Source: Laburnicola sp. R22_1 (lineage: Eukaryota > Ascomycota > Dothideomycetes > Pleosporales > Didymosphaeriaceae). From it: 64,000 bases of DNA. The first letter of the stretch is position 1. Each line of letters starts with the position of its first letter. The stretch covers positions 2,666,001 to 2,730,000 of the forward strand of contig JACONQ010000002.1 in the NCBI GenBank assembly GCA_014281115.1, written 5' to 3'. Both the position numbers and the translations under genes were made by a program. This document shows positions 24,525 through 35,329 of the stretch, piece after piece. The notes under the pieces are model-generated. The model did not search any database. It was not told the origin of the DNA and saw nothing but the letters and a program-made list of their open reading frames with translations.

Positions 24525-25548
24525 TATACAGATACGAGTCACATAGGGTTTCGAGTCACCCCACCAAAACGCGACACCTGCACAAAACACGCGGTTTCTC
24601 TCTACAACGCCTTTATAATTGCCATTGAGTACACATAGATTTAAGCGTTGTAGCTGCTATAACTACTGCAGCCCTTTCTAAAGCGCTTGCTATAGTAGAT
24701 CTACGTTGCTAAGCTACTAAAGCCTTAGCTGCGCGCATAGCCTCTCTAATAGTCTCTACTTCTGTAAAGCGTTAATTTGGGTCTATCTAAATGCGCTTTC
24801 AACGACGCTGAGAGCTAGCAGTTTGTAGGTGATGCTTAAGGCGTCTTTTCTCTGATTTAAGTCCTGCAGCTCTAGCATTTGCAGCTGCTAGCGCCTTACC
24901 TGCTTTCTGTAGGAGTAGCCAGGTCCTACGACCTAGATTCTTGACGCTCTGGACGTCGCGCTGCGCTATATAGAGATCGCGAGGGCCTTAAGGGGTTGAG
25001 AGGAAGCTCTGAGGCTACTGCTAAGGCTGCTGCTGATGCGTAGGCGTAGTAGGCCTCTGGGAGACTTGCGACGAGCTAAGCACGTGATTGATGTTGAATG
25101 GGCAGATACCAGCAGCCTGCCAGCCAGCTCGAATCACACGCTCTGTGAAGCCTTCCTCCCTAGCTTGATAGTAGCAGGCAATAAAGCGCTCCTTCTTAAC
25201 AGGTGCGGCGTTGTCGAGCGATGCGAGCTCCTGGATCTGGCGTCGGTAACTAGACTTGATTACAGAGAATGGAGCGAGATCTAGAGGCTGTAGGACGTGC
25301 GACGAATGCGTAGGTAGAGAAGCTTAATTCGATGCTGTTTGCAAAGCTATAGGAAGTCTATGTTAATATGGCTGCCGTGACTGTTGAGGATAAGGAGGCG
25401 GTACTGGCCATTACCTACAGCCGTCTCGGGGATAAAAATGCGCTGTAACCACTCAACACCTATCGCGTTTAACGTCCATCCATTCTCTGAGGTTGTATAC
25501 AGCCAGCTAGGTACGTAGGACGATAGGAACTAGGTAGTTTGTAGGCTC
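24525..25548 (-). mobile_element. Fot-type transposon, copy 2, truncated (C-terminal half only)
   Basis: The outer end at 24,530-24,590 has two iterations of a CGAGTCAC word followed by CCCCACCAAAACGCGACACC, the same terminus as Fot copy 1 at 6.5 kb. The element then runs as minus-strand transposase C-terminal half and is cut off at about 25,548, where purine-rich minisatellite DNA begins. The opposite terminus and N-terminal half are missing. It is one of the least mutated sequences in the window. Confidence 0.82.
24610..25545 (-). pseudogene. Fot-type transposase, C-terminal fragment
   Basis: The reading opens at the truncation with TSENGWTLNAIGVEWLQRIF and YRLLILNSHGSHINIDFL. The family's catalytic DGHGSH or DSHGSH is NSHGSH here, so the Asp is lost by G to A. 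After one small frame break it continues NAAPVKKERFIACYYQAREE, ERVIRAGWQAAGICPFNI, a Gln/Pro/Ser-rich linker (HQQQ), a coiled-coil-like Arg/Lys stretch (GLKSEKRRLKHHLQ) and a tail with IQIDPNQRFTEVETIREAM. Few stops occur. Its quality makes it the best guide for decoding copy 1. Confidence 0.82.
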
Positions 25549-25639
25549 TAGAAAAAAGAATAGAGAAAAAAAAGAGAGGAAAAGTAAAAAGTATAATAAG
25601 AGAAAATTATAATAGAATAATAGTAGAGTAGAATATATA

Positions 25640-25995
25640 AAAAGAGTTAGAATTTTATAGTAAAAGAGAGTTAGAATTTTAAAGTAAGAAAAGAGTTATA
25701 ATTTTAAAGTAGTAAGAGAGTTATAATTTTAAAGTAAAAAGAGGGTTAGGATTTTAAAGTAAAAAAAAGGTTAGGGTTTTAAAGTAAAAGAGAGTTAGGG
25801 TTATAGTAAAAGGGAGTTAGAATTTTAAAGTAAGAGAAGAGTTACAATTTTAAAGTAGAGAGAGAGAGTTAGAATTTTAAAGTAAAAGAGAGGGTTAGGG
25901 TTTTAAAGTAGAAAAAGGGTTAGGATTATAAAGTAGAAAAATAATTAGAGTTTTAAAATAAAAAGAGGGTTAGGATTTTAAAGTAAATACAAAGT
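25640..25995 (+). repeat. Minisatellite with GTTAGGRTTTTAAAGTAAAA core
   Basis: About 14 imperfect units of roughly 24-30 bp repeat the core GTTAGRRTTTTAAAGTAAAA separated by GAGAG spacers. Several units keep GGGTTAGGG-like words (25,770-25,800, 25,900-25,925). Units vary mainly G/A, consistent with decay of a G-richer ancestor. Confidence 0.85.
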
Positions 25996-26690
25996 TTTAA
26001 AGAAAAAAAAAGTTAAAATTTATAAGTATAAAGAGATTTAGTATCTAGAAATATAGTAAGTATTAGAATTATTAAGTAAAAAAAAAGAAATTTAGTTAGA
26101 ATAAAATAATAGTTTATAATATTTAAGAATATATTTAGTATTAGCGTTATATATAAGAAAGAAAAGAAAAAAGTAATATTATATAAAAATTAAAAGAAAA
26201 AATAATAAAATAGTATAGAGTATAATATAAGAAAAGAGAAAGGTATAATAAAAACAGTATTATAAAACTAGTAGAAGAAAAAGAAAGAATTTATAAATTA
26301 GAAAAGTAAAAAAATTACAAAGAAATAAAGAGAGAATTATACAGTAGAGTTAGAAGAAAGAAAAAAAAAGTAAGAAAAGAAGAAGGTTAAAAGAAAGAAT
26401 AAAAAATAGGAAGAGAAATAAAAGAGTATAATAAAAAAAGAATAAAAGAAGAAAAAGAAAAGTATAAAGTAAAAGAATAATAGTAAACAAAAGAATAGAA
26501 TTAAATAGTATAGAGAATAGAATAAGATAGAGGAGGAATAAAGAATAAAAATAAATAAAGATAAATAGTAAAGAAGAGTAGATAAAGAAAAGAAAGCAAA
26601 ATAGGAAGAAGAAAAAAAGAAAAAAAGAAAGTAAAGATAGAAAATATTATAGAAGAAAAGAATAATAAAAAAGGTAAAAGAGTAGTTTTA
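25996..26690 (+). repeat. Purine-rich (A/G) low-complexity tract
   Basis: The plus strand is almost entirely A and G with scattered T for about 700 bases (for example AAGAAGAAAAAGAAAAGTAT). No gene is supported. It ends at a sharp switch near 26,690. Confidence 0.8.
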
Positions 26691-26729
26691 TTTTATGTTA
26701 TATGCACTCTATATGATTCTTACTCTACT

Positions 26730-27480
26730 TTCTTATATTAATTTTTTATCTTTTTTACTCCTATTTCTTTAAAACCCTAACTTTGTTTTTACTTCTTATT
26801 TTATAAACTCTTTTTACTTTTTTTTCTTTTAATTACACTCTTCTATATAACTTTTTTATATATACTCTTTTACTTTTTCTTTCTATTCTCTTTTATCTTC
26901 TTTTTAGTTTTTCTTTCTTTTCTATTTTTATTATCTTATACCTACCCTATAATTCTACCTTTTTTTTATCGTTTTCTTATATTATATTATACTTTATACT
27001 CTTCTATTCCTCCTTACTCTTTATTATTTTTTTCTTTAATTTTTATTTTCTTATTTTCTACTACTCTCTCTTATTATAATCTTTTCTATTTTCTATTTAA
27101 CTTTAACTTTAATAAAATCTTTCTACTTTTTAAACTTTTATTTTATTTTATTTAAATCTCTTTTACTTTTTCTTTTGTATATTTCTTTTATCTTCTCTTT
27201 CTATATTATGTTTTTTATCTTTTCTTTATTTTCTTTTATTTCTAAACTCTAAACTTTCTTTCTAATTCTTTACTTACTTTTAACTTATATTACTTTCTTA
27301 TAACTCTTTCTTATAAACTTTAATTATCTTTTTACTTAAAAGCTCTACCTCTCTTTATACTTAAAAATCCTAATCCTCTTTTTATATTAAAATTCTAATT
27401 CTTTCCCTATATTAAACTCCTAACTCTCTCTATACTAAAAATGCTAATACTCTCTATACTTAAAAACTCTAACCCTTTCT
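26730..27480 (-). repeat. Pyrimidine-rich tract with inverted copies of the minisatellite core
   Basis: Composition flips to C and T on the plus strand. At about 26,770 and at 27,345-27,475 the inverse of the 25.6-kb core appears (ACTTAAAAATCCTAATCCTC and relatives, about six units). The same minisatellite family therefore lies in opposite orientation on the two sides of 26.69 kb. Confidence 0.75.
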
Positions 27481-27649
27481 TATCTATTTTATATATAATT
27501 TTTCTTTTTTTTCTTTACTATTTATTCTATTATATTCTTAACTTAATAAAAAAATTTCTTAATTTTATATTCCTTTATTTTCTATAATCTTATCTATATT
27601 TTACTTTATTCTATCTTACTTTTTTATATTTTATATTACTTAATAATTC

Positions 27650-27790
27650 TATTCTATTCTATTATTCTATTCTATTATTCTATTCTATTATTCTATTCTA
27701 TTATTCTATTCTATTATTCTATTCTATTATTCTATTCTATTATTATATTCTATTATTCTATTCTATTATTCTATTCTATTATTCTATTTT
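27650..27790 (+). repeat. 13-bp tandem repeat TTATTCTATTCTA
   Basis: About eleven near-perfect copies of a 13-mer stand in a row, with one ATTATATTC variant near 27,740. The array lies between the pyrimidine tract and the 3' end of TLH-B. Its low divergence suggests recent expansion. Confidence 0.92.
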
Positions 27791-27949
27791 ACTACGCTAT
27801 TCTGCCTTATATTTTATACTATACTATTAATCTATTTTCGGCTTATTTTCTATACGCGACCTATATAAAAACGCTCATTATAAAAAAAAATTATCTTGTA
27901 ATCTAATATTATTCTTTTACTACGCTAATTAATGCTAATCTCTTAAACG

Positions 27950-30900
27950 TCGTTACGTCCTCTACTCTACTACTAATCGCGTTATCCAACAAAACTCTCC
28001 TGCCAAATTATTACTTTCAACCGTTTCTAACACTCGCTTCTTTCCTAAAAACGCAACTAACGTCTGCCCTGCTCCCGAATTGTCTACTCTAAATCTCGCT
28101 AACCGTGCTGTCTACCACTCTTCTACTTCGGTGTACCCTAATGCCACGCCTATTAACCCGCCTACCAACACCCCTCTGTGCTGACAATTCCCGTCTTTTG
28201 CTCTCTAATACCGCCCGTAACTATTCCTCTCCCACTGGTTACATATCTCCTGCGGCACCCCGCACTAAAAACACCCCAAATAACTCTCAAACTTGATCTG
28301 CTCCTCGATTGTCTTAATTGCTTCTTTTGTACTTTGGCTCTTCTGTCGCCAACACCACCGTACATCGTGCTCGCTCTGCCCATCCCCCGCCGCCTCGCAT
28401 ATCCCGCATCGATTCGCCTACCATACTAACTGCCTACGCAACCACTCTATATCTGCAAACTCCTGTTGCCGCTGCTGTATCAACGTCTGCTGCGGGCCTT
28501 ATTGCTCCTGCTCCTGCTGCTAGAACGCTCGCTGCGCCTCCTTGCCTCTCGTCTTAACTATATCTATCTTGTTGTCATCGCTGCTGTCTTCGCTGCTGTC
28601 CTCTTTTGTCTCTTTGTCTGCTTCTCTGCACATGTTACATCTCTCCTCCCCTTCTTTACATCCCTCTTGGCCCTCTTGCCTGTCTAAATACGCGTTTAAC
28701 ACTCGCCTTTGGCACTATATTGTTAACCCTTCCCCTTCTATATACAACTGAACTAATTGCTGTTCTGCCTTAGTTGGCTTGTTATCACACGCTTGTTTAT
28801 CCCCTTCCTGCCCTATGATGATGGCCTCGCTCTACAATCCATCTCGCCTTGCCCTGCCGCTCTCTTGTGCGTAATCCAACATCGTCCGCGGCCAATCTAT
28901 GTGAATGATGCACTGGATGTTGGGTATATCCACCCCTATCCCTAATGCGCTTGTCGCTACAATTACCCGCTGTTTGCTAGCTATAAAATCTGTTAATATG
29001 CTTGCTTTGCCTACTGCGTTGTAATAATACGCGTTGCATGCTAACTGCTTTGCCAACTTCTTGACCTTCGGCACGGAATTGCCGTATATTACTACCTTGC
29101 TGGTTCGGTACTGTCTCAACTTCTGCTGCGCTATCTTTACTACGACGGCCTCTATATCCTCTTTTGTTAACGCCTTGTCTACCTTGACTATCTAATATGC
29201 CACGTTCGTCCGTGTTGTCCTTGCTTGGAATATCTTAACCTGATCCCGCTCGAAATGCATCTGTTGAAACAACTCGCCCTCCTTGCTTGGCGGCAACATC
29301 GCTGTTAACAACACTATCTGCGTTTTGGCGGCTACTAACTTGCCTAACTGCTGTATCTGCTTGCGGAACGTGTACCGCCGGTTCAACACGATATGACACT
29401 CGTTGATTACGATCCGGTCCAACTGCCGCGTCGCCCGCAACCAGTTTAAAAACGTCGCAAACTCCTTTCCTACCGCCGACTCGGGCGTCACCAACACCAC
29501 CGCGGCTGCGTCGGGCGGACGGCGTCCCTCCCACGCTGCACACGATATCCCCAACAACTTGCACCGCCGCATTATGTCTCCCCGCAACGCAATTAACGGA
29601 ATTACGACGACGGTGGTCCCGCCCTGCTCTGCCCACGCCGGCAACATGAATAACAAACTCTTTCTACCGCCTGTTGGCATCACAGCCACAACGGGGCTCT
29701 CGCCTGCGATAATGGCGTTGATGGCTTCTTTCTGCACGCCATAGAACTCCGCTGTCCTGTTTATTATCTGCTTCAACTGCGCTGTCGTGTCCATCTTCCT
29801 TAATCGCCCCTATCAATCGATCCTCGCCTCGTCCGCTTCGCTCTCAAACGGCGCTCTCTTTCGCTTCTTGCTCGTCGTCTCCTCCACGTCGGCTTGGAAC
29901 CCTAAAAATCGATGCCAATCCGTACTTGACGTCCGGAACTGCTGTCGCTTGTCTGCCACCGCCCCGGCTTGCTCCATAATCCCTCGCGCGTATATTAATC
30001 CTGCAACGTGCGCGGTATGTCCTGCCTACTTGTTGGCAATCGACGCGCCTATATTCTCCTTATCCCACTCCTTATTCTCGTCTCCCTCTTCTGTCCGAAA
30101 TGCTGCGGATCCACGTAAAAATCGCCGGCTTATGCTAATGGCAATCTTGCGGTACGCGGCAATCGTCAACTTCTGTCCTATCCCGATCTGGCTCTCGCGC
30201 TTTAACGCCTCCCGCAACCTCTCTGTCGTCCACTTGCGTTCGTTGGGGTCCGCCGGCCACATGTGTGACGACACGCTCTCCTTTTCCTATACTAACGCCT
30301 CTAACCGCTGCTGGAACAGCAACACTAACTACATATACAACACCACCAACTCGCCTACCTTGCGCGGCAAATATTAATAAATAATCTTAATGTCGCCGCT
30401 AACGTTGTATCCCTTGTAGTAACGCGTTACAAGCACTACTATGCCGTCCTTAATGAATATATTGCGGTGCCCCCCTTTTATGGTATTGCTATGCCGGACG
30501 CTTATTATTTCTAGTCCTTTTACTAGCTGTCCGCCTGCGATGTGCATTAACACGGCCAACTTCTTCTGAAACTTAACGATGCGCCCTATGTACCGCTCAA
30601 CGGCCTTTTAGTCCACCCCTAAACGCGTTCCTGGCTTTATGAACCTGTCCCAGATGCTGGCATCTCTCCCTACCTGCTCAAACAACCACCTCTCTTTATC
30701 TACGGGCATGCGGGTGCGATGGTCCTTTAAAAAATTCCATTCGGGCTATTTGTTGGTCGGGTTGTCTCGCATACTCTCCTATAGGACGCTGGGTATAGGA
30801 TCGGCGGCCTTGCTGGTGCCGAATATTAACTCCTCCACTAACAACCGCTAGCTTTCGGTCGCTAACCCATGCACTATGCCGCGGAACTAGGCCATATTAA

Positions 30901-32674
30901 ACTGCAACCCCTTGTACAACAACTTGTCCCCGCCTATCCACTTAACATAGCCGCGCGACGTCGTGTTGTAATGGATCTTTAACCTGTACGTCCGCAAATC
31001 CAACATCTACTGTATGGGTCCGTAGGTGCCTCGCACCATAAACTTGTCTATTATCTTTTGCACAAACTGCAAACACCCCTTGGGCCGGCGCGGGCGCGGG
31101 CGGCTACTGTCGCTCTTGTACGCGCTGTTGTCGTCGAACTCGTCCTTATTCTTGTCTAATGGCTCGGATAACTCTAACGCCTATTGCACGACTATAAAAC
31201 AGGCCACTTTAATAACTGCTAACAATATTGGCGGATACTACTTAGGGCCCTTCCACCTGTCCTCTTTAACGCCTAACACCGCTAACGCACACACTAATAG
31301 GCTGTCGTACTCCTTGCGCGTAATAGACTAGTTTAACAACGCGATGCAAAACTCTAAACACGCCTTTTGGATTTTCGATAAGTTTTTAGGCTTACTGCGC
31401 TCGGCACCTTCTGCCTAACACTGCTCCTCCCTAGCGTCTCCCTCCTCTATTGACTTATCTACGTCCTCTGTCAACTCCTCTATTATCTCCTTGTCCCTAT
31501 CCCCTGTCTCTTCTTCCACTTCTTCTTCTTCTTCTTCTTCTTTTTCTTCTTCTTCTTCTTCTTCTTCTTCTTCTTCTTCTTTTTCTTCTGCCGCCTCCCC
31601 CTCTACTTGCCTCTCTGCCTGTTAGACCAACGCCTCCTATGCCTCCTACTGCCGGCGCGTGAACCGATATCGGGGGCTCTTCTATATATACTCCTTCTGC
31701 GTGCGTGCAAAAAACATTAACATCTGCTGCCACAGCCACGCGTGCTTAATAATGGCCTCCTTGTCTATATACGGCTGCAATAGCTAGAACCGCGTCTGGT
31801 GCTTCTCTGTCCAGATCGCCTCTAATCGCACAAACACGCCAATACGGTGGATAACAGACGCCTGGCTAAACCGCGCTAACCTATCTATAGCCGCCCAAAT
31901 CACTGCTTCTACTAGCTCTGCCTCCTCGTCTTTCCTAGGATTGGCGTCAGCAATGGGCTCTTCAACGCACGCCAACAAATTAGGCCTCTCTATACCCACT
32001 AAATACGGCAGCCACTGCGTCCGCTTTAACTATAGGTTTACCTTATCTCTTTTGCTGTCTTAGATAGTGTTCTACGCCCGCCTCTCGATATTCTCCCACG
32101 CCTCGGCCATCTACTCGCCCACCTGCGCCCATACTGCGTCACCGTCTACAGGTACGGTGTCAGGGCCGCCTTCGCTGGGCTGCCGCACCTTGAAATACTG
32201 CGAACCCTGGCCCTGGACAAAAAATCGCTAGCAATAGACAATTTGGGAACTATTGCTGATGCGGTCGCGTATCTTCTTCGCCTCTAATCAACTTGGACGG
32301 CCACCTTTGTCCATCAGCGACTAATTATAGGCGTCTCTCCAATGGTTCTTCATCACGCGCTCGCTTCGGAATATCTAACAGCAATGCTTTGGCTCAATCC
32401 AACACATTAACCCGTCTATATACACTGGTAACTGCTGTATAGGCTTAATAATCTGGCTGGGCACCTCTAATTCGCTAGCATACTTAATTAACCCGGCCTA
32501 GCTGCGGACTTTGTCTGCTATTAATTTGGCCTGCTTGCGTCTAACAGGGTGGGCACGCTGCAAATAACTTGCTACCTAACTAGGCAACACTGCGTGCCTG
32601 CACTCTTAACATATAGGCAACGAATACTTAGCTAAATGCTTAAAACAATTGTCTGCAACGGGTTTCTCTGCCAT
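27950..32674 (-). pseudogene. TLH copy B: OrsD-like zinc finger / tyrosine-recombinase-like / RecQ helicase
   Basis: This is the best copy of the repeat, about 1,570 codons from Met at 32,674. N terminus: C-x2-C (codons at 32,609-32,611 and 32,600-32,602) then a QRAH end, and a second Cys/His finger near MKNHWRDA, resembling the OrsD (DUF3505) finger pair. An acidic Glu/Lys tract lies at 31.5 kb. The centre has AGGQLVKGLEIISVRHSNT, VVLVTRYYKG, AAYRKIAISISRRFL and AGHTAHVAGLIYARG, with spacing as in tyrosine recombinases (Lys 30,518-30,520 and Glu 30,509-30,511; Arg 30,149-30,151; His 30,017-30,019; Tyr 29,990-29,992). The C terminus is a RecQ helicase: MPTGGRKSLLF, INECH for DECH (29,402-29,404), ALGIGVDIPNIQC, QESGRARRDG, then a Cys-containing tail. 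Scattered TAG/TAA stops disable it. RecQ assignment is firm, recombinase is inference. Confidence 0.85.
31513..31588 (-). repeat. GAA trinucleotide run coding a Glu/Lys tract in TLH-B
   Basis: The plus strand shows a TTC run with a few TTT interruptions. In the TLH sense this is (GAA)n, giving a poly-Glu stretch with some Lys between the zinc-finger and recombinase-like parts, probably a flexible acidic linker. Copy C has a shorter, decayed run near 52,620-52,680. Confidence 0.85.
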
Positions 32675-32741
32675 AATGGCGGCGATAGAATGGCTTGCGG
32701 CGGACTGGTGCTAACAACGGGTAATAACAACGGGTATAATA
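32675..32741 (-). promoter_or_regulatory. TLH-B 5' region, proximal part
   Basis: These 67 bases upstream of the TLH-B Met codon contain two copies of ACAACGGGTA. They are separated from the rest of the upstream region (34,855 onward) by the pogo insertion, which would have cut any promoter from the gene. No TATA box is certain. Confidence 0.45.
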
Positions 32742-32789
32742 CTGTGTCCGTGCACTCAACGCCCGGATTCAGTCAACGCCCCGCTGAAC
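32742..32789 (+). repeat. Left terminal inverted repeat of pogo copy 3
   Basis: This repeat is identical to the inverse of 34,807-34,854 and begins directly after the TA target. Perfect identity in a RIP-prone region points to recent arrival or to escape from mutation. Confidence 0.95.
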
Positions 32790-32830
32790 GCAAACCACCC
32801 CAAATTTCAACACGCCATAACGCCACCAAT

Positions 32831-34750
32831 ATGAGCTCAATTGAGGCTGCAATTAAAGAAATAGAATCGCTAAGGTCAGAAGAATCTTTCTCTTATACTA
32901 AGATCGCTAGCAAGCATGGCGTTGATCGAAGTACGCTGTCGCGAAGGCACCAAGCGATTCAAACGACGCGTGCAACTGCGGGGTTTAACCGACGGAAACT
33001 CAGTCCCCAACAAGAGCAGGAGCTTGTACAATACATTGAAGGGCTTACAGCGCGTCACTTGCCACCCACAAGAGAGATGATACGAAATTTCGCGTTAACA
33101 ATAGCCAAGGAGCCAGTGAGCGAGAGCTAGGTTACTCGCTTCATTAACCGACACAACATCCATCTGATCTCTTGATGGGCAGCTGGTATGGACAGCAATC
33201 GCCACCAAGCCGACTTAGGGGATAAATACAGCCTGTATTTTGATCTCCTGGGTGCCAAAATCAAGGAATATGACATCGAGCCTCGTCACACGTATAATAT
33301 GGATGAAAAAGGCTTCTTAATTGGTATCACTAGCTGATCAAAACGAGTGTTCAGCAGACGAATGTGGGAGAATAAGGAGGTTATAGCATCTCTCCAAGAT
33401 GGCTCTTGTGAATGGATTACCCTCCTAGCGTGTGTTTGCGCTGATGGATCAGCCTTGCCGCTAAGCCTCATCTATTAGGCTACCAACAAGGCTATACAAT
33501 CAAGCTGGGTAGAGGATATTAAGGCAGGAGAGCACTTAGTACACATTTCCTCGTCGCCTTTAGGCTGGACAAACAACGATATCGGCCTTGCCTGGCTTGA
33601 ACAGGTGTTTGATCGCTACACCAAGGCAAAAGCTCGACGGTCTTACTGGTTACTCATCCTTGATGGCCATGGATCTCACGTTACTATGGATTTTATCGAC
33701 TATTGCGACCGTAACAGGATACTCCTAGCCATCTTCCCCCCTCATTCAACCCACACGCTTCAGCCACTTGATGTGGTTCTATTTAAGCCTCTATTAACTG
33801 CGTACTCAAAGGAGCTATCAGATCACCTCCACCAGAGCCAGGGACTCCTCCCTATTAAGAAAGGGGACTTCTTCCCTCTATTCTGGGAGGCCTGGACGAG
33901 CTCTTTTAAGGAGGAGACGATACTTAAGTCTTTTAAAGCAACAGGCATATCACTATTCAACCTAGAGGTTATACTCAAAAGGTTCACCAACACTACCCTA
34001 GATGAGCAGGAATCGCGAGAGAGCTCTACGTTAGTACTCAGCGGATCTAACTGGCGTAAACTAGACCGCCTTGTACGATCCGCAGTAGAAGATCAGAGTA
34101 GTAAGGACGCGCAGAAGCTTAGCCGCTCACTCCACCACATCTTAGTTCAAAATGAGTTACTTTACTATAAGATTGCTGGGTTAAGAGAGGCTCTTACTAC
34201 GAAAAAGAAGCACAAGGAGAAGGGAAAACCTCTAGATCTGCAATAACGTCAAGAGTACTATGGGGGGGCGGTTTTCTGGTCACTAAGGAAGGTTAGGGAG
34301 GCTCGCGTACGTTAGTCTGTAAAGGAACAAGAGGAGAAGGAGCAGAAGCTTCAAAAAGCTAAGAAGGCTGAGTTAAAGAAGGCAGCTAAGCTATGCAAGG
34401 AGAAAATTGCAGAGGAGAAGCGTGTGGCAAGGGAGGCAGCCAAGGTAGCCAAGGAGAAGGAGAAGGCTAAGAAGGCAGCAGAGCGTGCTCGCCAGAGAGA
34501 AGCTCGCGACGATGTAAAAGCTCTATAATCTACCCAAAAGGGTAAGAGAAAGGCCTTGCAGCCATCTATATAGAGCAACAAGCGTTAAAAACGCGTAGTT
34601 AATACTATAACTACTTAGGAGGCTTTAGGTGCCGCATTAGCAGCTCCACCTAAGACCACGCGGCACGGCCGCAACGTTAAGCTTCTAAGTAAATATAAGT
34701 AGCACAGGTGAATTGCAAGCATCAAAATAGTACTCTACTACAAAATCTCG
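32831..34750 (+). pseudogene. pogo-type transposase (HTH plus DDE), few inactivating changes
   Basis: One frame runs the full length from MSSIEAAIKEIESLRSEE. A helix-turn-helix follows (SYTKIASKHGVDRSTLSRRH), then a second CENP-B-like DNA-binding part (LSPQQEQELVQYIEGL). The DDE core keeps all three acids: YNMDEKGF, LLILDGHGSH and LQPLDVVLFKPL. The C terminus is a Lys/Glu/Ala coiled coil (KKAELKKAAKLCKEKIAEEK). In-frame stops are TAG at 33,128-33,130 (Trp expected), TGA at 33,173-33,175 and 33,335-33,337 (both where Arg CGA is likely), TAG at 33,476-33,478, TAA near 34,244 and several further on. The catalytic residues are intact but no full protein can be made. The true stop lies between about 34,697 and 34,755. 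Confidence 0.9.
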
Positions 34751-34806
34751 TAATAATAGCGATTTTGTGTGGCTCTGCAGCCTTATTTTAGTTAAGCTGC
34801 TATGGT

Positions 34807-34854
34807 GTTCAGCGGGGCGTTGACTGAATCCGGGCGTTGAGTGCACGGACACAG
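34807..34854 (-). repeat. Right terminal inverted repeat of pogo copy 3
   Basis: This is the inverted partner of 32,742-32,789, identical over 48 bp, followed by the TA duplicate at 34,855-34,856. Confidence 0.95.
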
Positions 34855-34856
34855 TA

Positions 34857-35325
34857 ACGGGTTACGGGTGCGCGCGGATGGGAAACGGCTATATATATAA
34901 AATATATTAATTCTACGGCCTTATTTACTACGCATACTATATACCGCCCCAGCCTCCTCTATCCTACTATGCAACTAAACGCATATTTGGGTTTCGTGGT
35001 TGCGACTCATCATCTCGGAACGTCCTCCGACCCCGGACAGTTAACGTTCGCTGCATCCTCGCGGCCTTGCTAGCTTAACCCTAACCACGAATACCAAACC
35101 CTAATATCCTTAACCACACGCGTCCTATACGCGAAAATAAGTTGCATAATACAACCTACTGCGCCAAATAACATACTTAAATTTCAGCTCTATTGGCCTA
35201 CAGGAACCTAACGACACCGACCCCTTAAAGTTAACGACATAGAGCCTATGTACCTGTATCTACGCAGGGGAACAAATATTTCATCACTAACAAATCTGAA
35301 ACAAAAACGACATGGAGGGCTGGAT
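34857..35325 (-). promoter_or_regulatory. TLH-B 5' region, distal part, with telomere-like motif
   Basis: This non-coding, GC-moderate stretch was continuous with the TLH-B start before the pogo insertion. It contains TTAACCCTAACCACG at about 35,078 and AAACCCTAATATCC near 35,097, which resemble telomeric CCCTAA. The last part (GGAACCTAACGACACC to about 35,360) is alignable with 54,100-54,270 upstream of TLH-C, so this is a shared 5' region of the repeat family. Its regulatory role is inferred from position only. Confidence 0.5.
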
Positions 35326-35329
35326 GTCG

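Larger units (their letters stand above)
32742..34854 (+). mobile_element. pogo-type DNA transposon, copy 3, perfect 48-bp inverted repeats, TSD TA
   Basis: The terminal inverted repeats at 32,742-32,789 and 34,807-34,854 are identical over 48 bp (CTGTGTCCGTGCACTCAACG and on). They are flanked by TA at 32,740-32,741 and 34,855-34,856. The element is 2,113 bp with one plus-strand transposase. TLH copy C has no counterpart of this element at the corresponding place, so the insertion came after the copies split or is specific to copy B. The flanking sequence on both sides is rich in CGGGT/ACCCG words. Confidence 0.95.

Noticed and set aside
25036..25284. 82-residue plus-strand frame
   Set aside because: It is antisense to the Fot-type transposase fragment, which has clear motifs on the minus strand.
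25996..27480. Centromere or replication origin
   Set aside because: Strand asymmetry alone is no evidence. Low-complexity decay of a minisatellite explains it equally well.
28105..28690. Cluster of overlapping short plus- and minus-strand open frames
   Set aside because: They overlap the C-terminal region of TLH-B. Only the minus frame in register with the helicase (Cys-containing tail) makes sense, and the plus frames are shadows of its codon bias.
29403..30377. Long plus-strand frames of 113 and 196 residues
   Set aside because: They lie opposite the conserved helicase and recombinase-like motifs of TLH-B on the minus strand, so they are antisense shadows.
31450..31662. Leu/Pro-rich plus-strand open frame
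   Set aside because: It is the antisense reading of the TLH-B GAA run, which yields low-complexity poly-Leu without any domain.
35060..35120. Interstitial telomere array
   Set aside because: Only isolated CCCTAACC/CCCTAA words are present and no tandem run, so it is noted as telomere-like motif only.
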